Below, in pieces: positions 34,298 through 43,246 of a stretch of DNA of 64,000 nucleotides. The notes under the pieces were generated by a model. It had not been told where the DNA came from, made no database searches, and was given only the letters and a program-made list of their open reading frames with translations. How positions within the stretch are numbered: position 1 is the stretch's first letter; each line of letters begins with the position of its first letter. The translations under genes and the position numbers were made by a program. This stretch comes from an uncultured Tateyamaria sp. (GTDB taxonomy: Bacteria; Pseudomonadota; Alphaproteobacteria; Rhodobacterales; Rhodobacteraceae), in assembly GCF_947503385.1 (NCBI RefSeq), contig NZ_CANNDO010000003.1:248001-312000 (forward strand). The letters are read 5' to 3'.

Positions 34298-35194
34298 ATG
34301 CATGTGCCACTTCCGCAGAACCCCCGGCGCGCCGCCACGCTGATCCTGATCGCTTCGGCGTTTATCGCGGCCACAACGTTGATGGCCAAAGCGCTGGGGA
34401 CGGACACGCCCGGCCCGCCGCTGCACCCGTTCCAGATCACGTTTGGGCGGTTCCTCTTTGCGTTTCTGAGCTTTGCCGCTGTGGCCGCGGTGATGCGACC
34501 GCGCCTGCAGCGCCCGCATTTGCCGCTGCATCTGCTGCGCACGCTGAGTGGCGCGTCGGGGGTCACGCTGATGTTTGCGTCGGTGGCGTATATTCCGCTG
34601 GCCGATGCCACGGCGATTTCCTTTCTCAACCCGGTGTTCGGCATGATCCTTGCCATACCGCTGCTGGGAGAAAAGGTGGGGCGGTGGCGATGGCTGGCGG
34701 CGGCGATTGCGCTGACCGGGGCGATGATCCTGCTGCGCCCGACACCGGCGAGTTTCCAGCCTGCGGCGCTGCTTGCGCTTGGGGCGGCGATGGTGCTCGG
34801 GTTCGAGCTGAGCATCATCAAGAAGCTGACAGGACGCGAGGCACCGTTTTCCATCCTGATCGTGAACAACGCACTTGGCGTGGCCATTGCAGGGATGGCG
34901 GTGCTGTGGGTCTGGCAGACACCGACGCCGGCGCAATGGGCACTGATGGCCGGGGTTGGTTGTGCGATGGCAGCGGCACAGGCCTGTTTCGTCAATGCAA
35001 TGGCGCGGGCGGACGCAAGCTTTGTGGCGCCATTCAGCTATGCCACGCTGATTTTCGCGGCACTTTACGACGTGATCTTTTACGATGTGATCCCGGATGC
35101 GATCACCCTGACGGGGGCGGGGATCATCATCGCAGGCGCGGCCTTGCTCGCATGGCGCGAGGGAAGGCGCCGCGTGGCCCGGCAGCCCTTGTAA
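34298..35194 (+). CDS. EamA/DMT family transporter
   Basis: A 298-residue inner-membrane protein with ten predicted helices in two EamA repeats; the first spans about residues 12-140 and the second 150-290. The end-of-helix signature FLNPVFGMILAIPLLGEKVGRWRW marks repeat one, and APFSYATLIFAALYDVIFYDVIPD the second. It is of the drug/metabolite exporter superfamily; its substrate is unknown. The preceding 250 bp has no gene and contains an approximate repeat of GATCATGG-CGGCTG. A terminator follows the gene. Confidence 0.9.
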   Translation: MHVPLPQNPRRAATLILIASAFIAATTLMAKALGTDTPGPPLHPFQITFGRFLFAFLSFAAVAAVMRPRLQRPHLPLHLLRTLSGASGVTLMFASVAYIPLADATAISFLNPVFGMILAIPLLGEKVGRWRWLAAAIALTGAMILLRPTPASFQPAALLALGAAMVLGFELSIIKKLTGREAPFSILIVNNALGVAIAGMAVLWVWQTPTPAQWALMAGVGCAMAAAQACFVNAMARADASFVAPFSYATLIFAALYDVIFYDVIPDAITLTGAGIIIAGAALLAWREGRRRVARQPL

Positions 35195-35237
35195 CTTTGG
35201 CGCGCGTGGCTAGAATAGTAGGCTGACACGAAATACA

Positions 35238-35267
35238 AGGCGGCCCGCATCACGGGGGCCGCTTTTT
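35238..35267 (+). terminator. Rho-independent terminator before gcrA
   Basis: GCGGCCC (35240-35246) pairs with GGGCCGC (35256-35262) around a 9-nt loop, then TTTTT. It ends transcription of the EamA gene only 20 nt before the gcrA start, so gcrA must initiate within or after it. Confidence 0.85.
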
Positions 35268-35286
35268 AGCTAAGGTAGCCCCTCGA

Positions 35287-35856
35287 ATGTCCTGGACCGA
35301 TGAGCGCGTAGAACTGCTGAAGAAGATGTGGGGCGAGGGCCAGTCGGCCAGCCAGATTGCCAAGGAGCTTGGCGGTGTGACCCGCAATGCGGTCATCGGC
35401 AAGGTGCACCGTCTGGGTCTGTCGAACCGGGCCGGCGGCGGCGGCGCCAGCACGGCCAAGGCCGACGCCAAGCCCAAGGCGGCCCCCAAGGCCGACGCCA
35501 AGCCCAAGGCCCCGAAACCGGAACCGGCGGCCAAGCCCGCCCCGGCGCCCGAGACCAAAGCAGTGGTGCCTGCGCGCAAGCAGATTATTCCGGCGGGCCA
35601 GCCCCTGCCCCCGCAACCTTCGGCGAACGAGATCAGCCCGGAGGCGCTGGCCAAGGTCAACGAGATCGAGAAGAAGGCCAAGCGCATCAGCCTGATGGAG
35701 TTGACCGAGCGAACCTGCAAGTGGCCTGTTGGCGACCCCGCGACACCGGATTTCTGGTTCTGCGGACTGCCCGTGCAGCAGGGCAAGCCCTATTGCGAGG
35801 CGCATGTGGGCGTGGCGTTCCAGCCGATGTCCTCGCGGCGCGACCGCCGCCGCTGA
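35287..35856 (+). CDS. gcrA: GcrA cell-cycle regulator
   Basis: A 189-residue transcription factor found in alphaproteobacteria with CcrM methylation. The N-terminal DNA-binding HTH is MSWTDERVELLKKMW then SASQIAKELGGVTRNAVIGKVHRLGLSNR. The middle is a low-complexity Lys/Ala/Pro linker with repeated ADAKPKA units (about residues 58-100). The C-terminal domain, which contacts the sigma-70 factor, has CKWPVGDP, FWFCG and YCEAH with conserved cysteines and histidine. It acts with RNA polymerase at promoters with GANTC sites. The linker repeat may vary between strains. Confidence 0.97.
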   Translation: MSWTDERVELLKKMWGEGQSASQIAKELGGVTRNAVIGKVHRLGLSNRAGGGGASTAKADAKPKAAPKADAKPKAPKPEPAAKPAPAPETKAVVPARKQIIPAGQPLPPQPSANEISPEALAKVNEIEKKAKRISLMELTERTCKWPVGDPATPDFWFCGLPVQQGKPYCEAHVGVAFQPMSSRRDRRR

Positions 35857-35887
35857 TCCAGCGGACGCTGCGCGACGCCATTTTTTA

Positions 35888-35942
35888 GGGGGCGCTGCCC
35901 CCGCCTTCGGCGCCCCCGTGGTATTTTCAGTCAGAAGAAGAC
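35888..35942 (+). repeat. Roseobacter-type GC-palindrome repeat, copy C
   Basis: GGGGGCGCTGCCCCCG, a CCTTCGG turn, CGCCCCCGTGGTATTTT and CAGTCAGAAGAAGAC. It lies 31 nt after the gcrA stop. The right end overlaps the 3' end of cueR, giving its last four codons and stop. It can act as a terminator between the convergent genes. Confidence 0.8.
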
Positions 35943-36316
35943 AAGGTGTTCAGGATCGGGCAGTCTGGCCTGTCGTCGCCCGCACATGTGACGACAAGAT
36001 GGGACAACGTATCACGCATGGCCGTGAGGTCAGCGATCTTTTCCTCGATTTCGGCCAGATGCGCGTGCGCGATCTGACGGACATCCGCGCTGGCGCGGTC
36101 GCGGTCTTCCCAAAGGGCCAGCAGCGAACGGCAGTTATCAATCCCGAATCCCAGCGCGCGGGCGCGGGCGAGAAAGCGGAGTTTGTGCACCTCTGCCGCG
36201 GCAAAGTCGCGATAGCCATTGGTGCGCCTGTCCGGGCGGACAAGGCCGATATCCTCGTAATAGCGGATGGTCTTTGCGGGCAGGCCGGTGGCTTTGGCGG
36301 CTTGGGAGATGTTCAT
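35927..36316 (-). CDS. cueR: Copper-responsive MerR-family regulator CueR
   Basis: A 129-residue regulator. The MerR HTH begins MNISQAAKATGLPAKTIRYYEDIGLVRP, and the Cu(I)-binding loop is C-x7-C (CAGDDRPDC) near the C-terminus, the CueR pattern. The start at 36316 overlaps the copA stop by ATGA, so it is the second gene of a copA-cueR operon and would be autoregulated through the operator before copA. The last residues (SSSD) and the stop are supplied by the GC-palindrome repeat, so the C-terminus may differ from relatives. Confidence 0.95.
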   Translation of the reverse strand: MNISQAAKATGLPAKTIRYYEDIGLVRPDRRTNGYRDFAAAEVHKLRFLARARALGFGIDNCRSLLALWEDRDRASADVRQIAHAHLAEIEEKIADLTAMRDTLSHLVVTCAGDDRPDCPILNTLSSSD

Positions 36317-38703
36317 GACGGGCTCCAACGGCGCAGGCGCAGGGCGTTTGTGACCACAAAGACCGACGACAGGGCCATGGCGAGGGCGGCCAGTTGCGGG
36401 CTGAGTTGCGGGCCCCCCAAGGGGACCAGCACACCTGCCGCCACCGGGATCAGCAAGGTGTTATAGCCAAAAGCCCAGACGAGGTTTTGCCAGACATTGC
36501 GCAGCGTGGCCCGGCTCATGCCCACTGCCCGCAACACGGCCCAAGGGTCCGGCGACATCAGCACCACGTCGGCTGCTTCGACCGCGATGTCCGTGGCACC
36601 GCCCACGGCGAGCCCGACATCCGCCGCCGCCAGCGCGGGGGCGTCGTTGATGCCGTCTCCGACAAAGGCGACGGGACCGTGATCCGCGCGCAAGGCGGCG
36701 ATGGCCGCCACCTTGCCTTCTGGCTTGACGCCCGCAATCACCGTGTCGATGCCGAGGATGCGCGCCACATGTTGCGCGGCGGCGGGCACATCGCCGGAAA
36801 TCAGTGCGATATGCCGACCCGTTTCTTGCAAGGCGGCGATGGCAGCACCCGCCCCGTCCCGCAGCGGGTCGCTCACGCCGAGGCTTGCCACGTGGACACC
36901 GTCCACGGCCACAAGCACGGGGGTCGCTCCAGTTTCGGCCCATCTTTGCGCGCTCTCCAGCAGCGCCGGTTGGGGGGCCACCTCGTGCCGCGCCAGATAG
37001 GCGCTGTTGCCAACCAGAACGCGATGCCCGTTGACCTGTGCGCGTGCCCCTTCGCCTGCGGTGGCTTCGAAACCGGCGACGTCCTCGGGCGCGCTGTCGG
37101 CGGCGGCCACCAACGCTTGTGCAATCGGATGTTCTGACCCTGCCTCGACACCAGCCACAAGGCGCAGAAGGCGCGCGCGGTCCATATCCGTTTCGACCTC
37201 GGTCAGGGCGGGTTTGCCTTGGGTCAGCGTGCCGGTCTTGTCAAAGGCCACGACGCGCGCATCTTGCAACCGTTGCAAGGCCGCGCCCTTGTGAAAGAGC
37301 GCACCAAGGGTCGCCGCACGCCCGGTGCCAACCATGATCGACATGGGCGTGGCCAGCCCCATGGCGCAGGGACAGGCAATGATCAGCACGGAGACGGCCG
37401 AGACCACCGCAGGTCCGATCCCGGCCAGCGCAAGCCAGACGGCAAATGTCACGGTCGCCACCACCAGAACCGCCGGAACAAACCACGCCGTCACCCGGTT
37501 CACCACCGCCTCCACTGGCAGTCGCGCGGATTGCGCGGCCTGCGTCAACGCGGCGATCCGTGCCAGCGTCGTGTCCCGCCCCACATGGGTGGCGCGGTAG
37601 GCAAGCGTGCCGGTGGTCACCACCGTACCCGCATGAACCACATCGCCCGGTCCGGCCAGCACCGGCACGGGCTCACCGGTCAGCATGGCGGTGTCGACCG
37701 GGCTTTGCCCGTCGGTCACAACACCGTCTACCGCGATACGGCTGCCGGGGCGGGCGCGCAGCACGTCACCGATCTCGATGGCGGCGAGCGGCACCGTCTC
37801 GGTGCCCTGCCCTGTCACACGGTCCGCCGTATCCGGCGCAAGATCCAGCAATCGCCGCACCGCCTCACCGGTGCGGCCACGTGCGCGCGCCTCAAGCCAG
37901 CGGCCAAGCAGGATCAACGTCACAATGACCGCAGCCGCTTCGAAATAGATCCCTGTGGGCGGCAGCCAGTTTGGCAATAGAACGGCAACAGCGGAAAACA
38001 GGAACGCCGCCCCCGCCCCAAGCGCCACAAGGGCGTCCATGTCGGGACGGGCGCGCAACAGCCCCGGAATGCCGCGCCGAAAGAACCCGGCACCCGGCCC
38101 CGCCAACACCAGCGCGGTCAGGATCAACTGGGCCAAGCGCAGCGTCTCTGCGCCGAACAAGGCGACCAGCCCGTGATGCAGCGGCGGATAAAGATGCCCG
38201 CCCATTTCCGCCACAAAGACCGGCAGGGTCAGCGCTGCGGCCAGAATGAACCGGCGGCGCATCGCATCGGTTTCGTCGCTCGCGTCGGGGGCAGTGTCTG
38301 TGTCCGCATCGGACGCTGGATAACCCGCGGCATCCAGCGCCGCGCGCACGGCGCCGGGATCGCCCAGCGTCGCGACATCCAGCCTGTGCGTCGCCAGATT
38401 GGCCCGCGCGTGGATCACACCGGGAGCGCGCGCGGCGGTCTCCTCGATCCGGGCCACGCAGGAGGCGCAGGACATATCAGGCACATGCAGCGACATCTGT
38501 TGCGGTGCCGCCGGATACCCCGCCTGCGCCAGCGCCGTCTCCACCAACGGCGCTTCGACCCCCGCGACCTGCGCGGTACGATTGGCAAGGTTTACGCGCA
38601 CCTCACGCGCGCCGGGCAACGCCGACAGCGCCGCTTCGGCGCGGCCCACGCAGGCCCCGCAATGCAGGCCCGAAATCGGAAAGGTCAAGGTATGTGCAGT
38701 CAT
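36313..38703 (-). CDS. copA: Copper-exporting P-type ATPase
   Basis: A 796-residue inner-membrane P1B-type ATPase. Two N-terminal heavy-metal domains carry C15-x2-C18 and C79-x2-C82. The ion-path CPC is at C444-C446, the phosphorylated Asp is D488 in DKTGT, SEHPI is the HP motif and GDGIND the hinge. It pumps Cu(I) out of the cytoplasm. It is transcribed from a CueR promoter whose -10 ends only 7 bp before the ATG, implying a leaderless mRNA. It overlaps cueR by 4 nt. Confidence 0.97.
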   Translation of the reverse strand: MTAHTLTFPISGLHCGACVGRAEAALSALPGAREVRVNLANRTAQVAGVEAPLVETALAQAGYPAAPQQMSLHVPDMSCASCVARIEETAARAPGVIHARANLATHRLDVATLGDPGAVRAALDAAGYPASDADTDTAPDASDETDAMRRRFILAAALTLPVFVAEMGGHLYPPLHHGLVALFGAETLRLAQLILTALVLAGPGAGFFRRGIPGLLRARPDMDALVALGAGAAFLFSAVAVLLPNWLPPTGIYFEAAAVIVTLILLGRWLEARARGRTGEAVRRLLDLAPDTADRVTGQGTETVPLAAIEIGDVLRARPGSRIAVDGVVTDGQSPVDTAMLTGEPVPVLAGPGDVVHAGTVVTTGTLAYRATHVGRDTTLARIAALTQAAQSARLPVEAVVNRVTAWFVPAVLVVATVTFAVWLALAGIGPAVVSAVSVLIIACPCAMGLATPMSIMVGTGRAATLGALFHKGAALQRLQDARVVAFDKTGTLTQGKPALTEVETDMDRARLLRLVAGVEAGSEHPIAQALVAAADSAPEDVAGFEATAGEGARAQVNGHRVLVGNSAYLARHEVAPQPALLESAQRWAETGATPVLVAVDGVHVASLGVSDPLRDGAGAAIAALQETGRHIALISGDVPAAAQHVARILGIDTVIAGVKPEGKVAAIAALRADHGPVAFVGDGINDAPALAAADVGLAVGGATDIAVEAADVVLMSPDPWAVLRAVGMSRATLRNVWQNLVWAFGYNTLLIPVAAGVLVPLGGPQLSPQLAALAMALSSVFVVTNALRLRRWSPS

Positions 38704-38710
38704 GGGACAT

Positions 38711-38741
38711 CACATAAGGCTTCCCGTGACTGGAAGGTCAA
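38711..38741 (-). promoter_or_regulatory. CueR-type copA promoter with 19-bp spacer
   Basis: On the minus strand the -35 TTGACC (38741-38736) and the -10 TATGTG (38716-38711) are 19 bp apart, the overlong spacing typical of MerR-family promoters. The spacer carries the dyad CTTCC-N7-GGAAG, close to the known CueR box. The predicted transcript start falls at about 38704, next to the copA ATG at 38703. Confidence 0.85.
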
Positions 38742-38842
38742 GAGGGACATATGAAACATCCTCCAACGCAGGTGTGAGTTGTACGTCACCTGTACCCGTG
38801 ACAGGAAGACGCGGACCAAGACATGACGACCGGACCTGCCCC

Positions 38843-40492
38843 ATGACCTCCCAGACCACACAGCCCCAACGCACCGCAGACGTGCTGGCCCGCCGCCTTT
38901 TCGATGCCGGGTGCAGGCTCGCCTTTGGGATGCCGGGTGGCGAAGTGCTGACGCTTGTCGATGCGCTGGAGCGGGCGGGGATACGGTTCGTGCTTTGCAA
39001 GCACGAGAACGCCGCCGCCTTCATGGCCGAAGGGGCGTGGCACCGGACCGGCGCGCCCGGCATCCTTGTGGCCACTGTTGGCCCCGGCGCGCTCAACGGC
39101 GTCAATGCGGTGGCCAACGCCCATCAGGACCGCGTGCCGCTGATCGTCCTTGCGGGCTGCGTCGATGCGGACGAGGCGCAGACCTATACCCATCAGGTGC
39201 TCGACCAGACACAAGTCTTTCGCCCCATCACCAAGGCGAGCTTTACGCTCAACACAGGGGCCGCCTGCGTGATCGCCGACAAAGCGGTGGGCATCGCGAC
39301 CGAAGGCCGTCCCGGCCCCGTGCACATCGATGTGCCGATTTCGGTTGCGGTGGCGCCTGCGGCCCACACGATCCCGGCCCGGCGCGCCGACGCGGCCCCG
39401 CTGGTGCCTGCGCCCGAAGTGCTGGCGCAGATGCGCGACCATCTGGCCCGCGCCGAACGCCCCATCCTGATCGTGGGTGTGGATGCCCTGAACCAAGGCT
39501 TTGACACACGGCGCGCCGACATGTCAGCCGGTCTAAAGCAATTTGCCGAAACCTACGGCGTGCCGGTGATCACCACCTACAAGGCCAAAGGTCTGCTGCC
39601 CGAAGACCACCCGCTGGCGCTGGGAGGGGCCGGCCTGTCGCCCAAGGCGGACGCAATCCTGCTGCCATTGGTGCAAAAGGCGGACCTGATCATCGGGCTG
39701 GGCTATGATCCGATTGAAATGCGCACCGGCTGGCGCGACTTTTACTACCCCGGCATTCAAACGATGATCGACATCACCGCCGAACCGAACCACCACTATA
39801 TGCATCAGGCCACGATCAACGTGGTCGCCGATTGCAGCGCCACCCTCACCGCCATGAGCGACGGCGTGACGCCACGCGACACGTGGACCACAGGTGACGT
39901 GGCCACGGCCAAAGACGCGCTGGCCGCGGCCTTTCCTTCGGATGACGATTGGGGACCAGCCGCGATTATCGACACCTGCCGAACGGCCCTGCCCCGCGAC
40001 ACGCTGGCCACCGCAGACAGCGGCGCGCACCGCATCCTGCTGAGCCAGATGTGGCACTGCTTTGAACCCCGCGGCCTCATGCAATCGTCGGCGCTGTGCA
40101 CCATGGGCTGCGCGATCCCGCTGGCGATGGGCGCGCAGGTGGCCGAGCCGGACCGCCCCGTTGTCAGCTTTTCCGGCGATGCAGGCTTTCTGATGGTGGC
40201 CGGAGAGCTGTCAACAGCCGCCGAACTGGGCCTTCGGACCATTTTCGTGGTTTTTGTCGACGCCTCACTGGCGCTGATCGAACTGAAGCAGCGCCAGCGC
40301 CAGTTGACCAACGCGGGCGTGGATTTTGCCAAACACGACTTTGCCGCCATGGGCCGCGCCTTTGGCGGGGCGGGTCACACCGTCACCTCGCGCGCCGAAC
40401 TGTCGGCAGCCCTTGCCGCTGCGCGCAAGGCCGATACGTTCACCGTCATAGCGGCAGTGATCGACCGAGGGGCATATGACGGACGCATCTGA
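38843..40492 (+). CDS. Thiamine diphosphate-dependent enzyme, acetolactate synthase-like
   Basis: A 549-residue protein with the three-domain layout of the acetohydroxyacid synthase/oxalyl-CoA decarboxylase superfamily. The ThDP-activating Glu is E55 in KHENAAAF. The cofactor motif is GDA at about 445-447 (GDG in most members), and the usual Asn is replaced by D473 (FVDASLALIEL). The central FAD-type domain is present but its cofactor is not predictable. It overlaps a CaiB/BaiF CoA-transferase gene by 17 nt. ThDP and CaiB pairs occur in oxalate breakdown; the present pair lacks clear oxalyl-CoA decarboxylase signatures, so the substrate is open. Confidence 0.8.
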   Translation: MTSQTTQPQRTADVLARRLFDAGCRLAFGMPGGEVLTLVDALERAGIRFVLCKHENAAAFMAEGAWHRTGAPGILVATVGPGALNGVNAVANAHQDRVPLIVLAGCVDADEAQTYTHQVLDQTQVFRPITKASFTLNTGAACVIADKAVGIATEGRPGPVHIDVPISVAVAPAAHTIPARRADAAPLVPAPEVLAQMRDHLARAERPILIVGVDALNQGFDTRRADMSAGLKQFAETYGVPVITTYKAKGLLPEDHPLALGGAGLSPKADAILLPLVQKADLIIGLGYDPIEMRTGWRDFYYPGIQTMIDITAEPNHHYMHQATINVVADCSATLTAMSDGVTPRDTWTTGDVATAKDALAAAFPSDDDWGPAAIIDTCRTALPRDTLATADSGAHRILLSQMWHCFEPRGLMQSSALCTMGCAIPLAMGAQVAEPDRPVVSFSGDAGFLMVAGELSTAAELGLRTIFVVFVDASLALIELKQRQRQLTNAGVDFAKHDFAAMGRAFGGAGHTVTSRAELSAALAAARKADTFTVIAAVIDRGAYDGRI

Positions 40493-41681
40493 ACAACGCG
40501 GCGCGCTGGACGGGCTTTTTGTGCTCGACCTCAGCCGTATTCTGGCCGGACCCACCGCCACCCAGCTTCTGGGCGACATGGGCGCGACGGTCATCAAGGT
40601 GGAAAACCCCAAGACAGGCGGCGATGACACCCGTGGTTGGGGGCCGAACTACGCCAAGGACAACGACGGCCAACCCACTGACCTGTCAGCCTATTTCATG
40701 TCGGCCAACCGCAACAAACAATCCATCGCCGTGGATCTGAGCAGCCCCGAGGGCCAGGACACGATCCGCAAACTCGCCGCCCGCGCCGACGTGGTGATCG
40801 AGAATTACAAACCCGGCGGGCTGGAGAAATACGGGCTGGACCACGCCACGCTGCTGGCGGCGCATCCGGGGCTGGTCTACTGCTCCATCTCCGGGTTCGG
40901 CCAGACCGGGCCGAACCGGGATCAACCGGGCTATGATCTGATGGCACAGGGCTATGGCGGCATCATGTCGCTGACCGGCGCCCCCGAAGGCGCCCCCATG
41001 AAGGTGGGCGTCGGCATCGCGGACGTGATGTGCGGAATGTATGCCACCATCGGTATCCTCGCAGCCCTGCGCCACCGCGACGCCACCGGCGAGGGCCAGC
41101 ATATCGACCTCAGCCTCGTGGACGCGCAAATGGCATGGCTGATCAACGAGGGGTGCAACTATCTGACTTCGGGAAACATTCCTGAACGGCGCGGCAACGC
41201 GCATCCCAACATTGTGCCCTATGATGCGTTCGAATGCAGCGACGGCCACCTGTTGGTCGCGGTCGGCAATGACAGCCAGTTTGCCCGTTTCTGCGACGTC
41301 ATCGGTGCGCCCGAACTGGCCGCCGACACGCGCTATGTCACCAATCTGGGCCGGATCGAGAACCGCGAGACGCTGATCCCACAGCTTGCCGCACGCATCC
41401 GCACCATGCCCAAGGCCGATCTGCTGGCAAAACTGCACAGCGCCAAGGTGCCAGGCGGCCCGATCCACGATGTCGCAGAGGCGCTGGGGTCCGATCAGGC
41501 ACAGGCGCGCGGCACAGTTGTCGAGGTCCCGCGCGGCGATGTTGCGGAGGGCCATGTGAGACTTCTGGCGAATCCGCTGAAATTCTCGCGGACCCCCGTG
41601 CAGTACCGCCGTCCACCACCCCGGTTCGGGCAGGACACGGACGCCGTTCTTGACACATTGCGGGACGAGAACAGCGGCTGA
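40476..41681 (+). CDS. CaiB/BaiF family CoA-transferase
   Basis: A 401-residue type III CoA-transferase. The N-terminus LFVLDLSRILAGPTATQLLGDMGATVIKVENP is the family hallmark. The catalytic Asp region is MKVGVGIADVMCGMYATIGILAAL with the HIDLSLVDAQM strand after it. Members form interlocked dimers and move CoA between carboxylic acids. Overlap with the ThDP enzyme gene (17 nt) means both are made together, probably for one catabolic step on a CoA thioester. Donor and acceptor acids cannot be deduced. Confidence 0.88.
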   Translation: MTDASEQRGALDGLFVLDLSRILAGPTATQLLGDMGATVIKVENPKTGGDDTRGWGPNYAKDNDGQPTDLSAYFMSANRNKQSIAVDLSSPEGQDTIRKLAARADVVIENYKPGGLEKYGLDHATLLAAHPGLVYCSISGFGQTGPNRDQPGYDLMAQGYGGIMSLTGAPEGAPMKVGVGIADVMCGMYATIGILAALRHRDATGEGQHIDLSLVDAQMAWLINEGCNYLTSGNIPERRGNAHPNIVPYDAFECSDGHLLVAVGNDSQFARFCDVIGAPELAADTRYVTNLGRIENRETLIPQLAARIRTMPKADLLAKLHSAKVPGGPIHDVAEALGSDQAQARGTVVEVPRGDVAEGHVRLLANPLKFSRTPVQYRRPPPRFGQDTDAVLDTLRDENSG

Positions 41682-41854
41682 ACCCCTTGGATCAGCAGGT
41701 TTTTGCCGCTTTGCAGCATCGGTGCTGAAATTTTCCTCACGCAACCGCTCATCGTTCATCACGCTTACGTGTGAGATGGCGCAAGACACTGCCAAACGGG
41801 CATAGATGCAGTACACCCGCAACACAGATGCCTCGCGTGAAAGGTGAACGCTCG

Positions 41855-43201
41855 ATGATGTATGATATCTGCCAGTCGCCCGTCAGTCTGGACGATCCGG
41901 CCCACGTTGGGGACTGGAACAGTATGGTTCGCGCGTTCATGGCGCATGGCACCGCCACACCCACACATCTGGGTGCTGTGCTGGCTGGTGCGCCGAACTT
42001 TGCCATGGGGCACGCGGCCAAGGGGCTGTTCTGCCTGATGATGGGACGCAAGGAAATGGTCGCCGCTGCCCATAACGCAGGCCGCGCCGCCGTCGCGGCA
42101 CTGGCCACCGAAGGGGGCACGACGCGCGAACGGCTCTGGGTGCGCGCCTTGGGCGAATGGCTCGATGGCCGCCCCTCGGGGGCGATTGCCGCGATGGAAC
42201 GGGTGCTTGCCGAACACCCCACCGACACCCTGTCGGCCAAGGTCAGCCACGCAATCCGCTTTATCCTTGGCGACGGTGTGGGAATGCGGGCCTCGATCGA
42301 AAACGTGCTGGACGCCCACAAAGGCCACGCGCTCGAAGGGTATGTACACGGCTGTCACGCCTTCACGCTGGAAGAAACCGGCGACTACGATGGGGCCGAG
42401 GCCGCCGGGCTGCGCGGGCTACAACTGGCCGGCGACGACGCGTGGGGCCTGCACGCCGTGGCGCATGTCTACGACATGACAGCGCGGCCCGATGCGGGCA
42501 TTTCCCTGATCGAGAACAACGTGTCGGCTTGGGATCACTGCAACAACTTCCGCTACCACGTGTGGTGGCACAAGGCGCTGCTGCATCTGGACCGGGGCGA
42601 GAATGACATCGTTCTGGCGCTCTATGACCAACAAATCCGCGCCGACAAAACAGATGATTACCGTGACATCGCCAACGCGACGTCCCTGCTGATGCGGCTG
42701 GAACTCGAAGGCACCGCCGTCGGCGACCGCTGGGCCGAACTGGCCGATTTCGCGCAGGACCGCACCGATGACGGCTGCGTGGTGTTTGCCGACCTGCATT
42801 ACCAACTGGCGTTGGGTGCGGCAGGCCGCACCGATGCGCAGGATGCCATGACCGCGCGGTTTGCCGTTGACGCAGCCCGCCAGGGCGAGATGCCTGCCCG
42901 CGTCGCTGATCCGGGCAAAGCCGCGCTGGCCGGTCTCAATGCCTTTGCCGAAGGGCGCTACGACGCTGCGTTCCGCAACCTTGCTGCGGCGCGGCCCACG
43001 ATGCAAACCATCGGCGGCAGCCACGCCCAGCGCGACGTGTTCGAACGCATGACCATTGACGCGGGCCTGCGCGCCGGGATGGTCGACGCGACCGAAGCCC
43101 TGCTCGAAGACCGCATCGCCCGCAGGGCAGGTGCCGTGGACCGGTTCGCGGCCACACGTCTGGCTAGCATCGGTGACGCGCGCCGCATTCCCGCACAGTG
43201 A
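41855..43201 (+). CDS. TTC38-like tetratricopeptide protein
   Basis: A 448-residue protein that fits the TTC38 family, named after human tetratricopeptide protein 38. Helical repeats cover residues 30-420, and the signature AWGLHAVAHVYDMTARPDAGISLIENNVSAWDHCNNFRYHVWWH-type block sits at about residues 200-245, with LDRGENDIVLALYDQQIRADK after it. I chose ATG 41855, with AAGGTG upstream; a longer frame begins 84 nt earlier. The cytosolic function is unknown in bacteria. It has its own leader of about 170 nt after the CaiB-like gene. Confidence 0.8.
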   Translation: MMYDICQSPVSLDDPAHVGDWNSMVRAFMAHGTATPTHLGAVLAGAPNFAMGHAAKGLFCLMMGRKEMVAAAHNAGRAAVAALATEGGTTRERLWVRALGEWLDGRPSGAIAAMERVLAEHPTDTLSAKVSHAIRFILGDGVGMRASIENVLDAHKGHALEGYVHGCHAFTLEETGDYDGAEAAGLRGLQLAGDDAWGLHAVAHVYDMTARPDAGISLIENNVSAWDHCNNFRYHVWWHKALLHLDRGENDIVLALYDQQIRADKTDDYRDIANATSLLMRLELEGTAVGDRWAELADFAQDRTDDGCVVFADLHYQLALGAAGRTDAQDAMTARFAVDAARQGEMPARVADPGKAALAGLNAFAEGRYDAAFRNLAAARPTMQTIGGSHAQRDVFERMTIDAGLRAGMVDATEALLEDRIARRAGAVDRFAATRLASIGDARRIPAQ

Positions 43202-43246
43202 CAACTGACCCTGTCGTCCCCCTGTAATGTGCCATAGACAGCAGCC

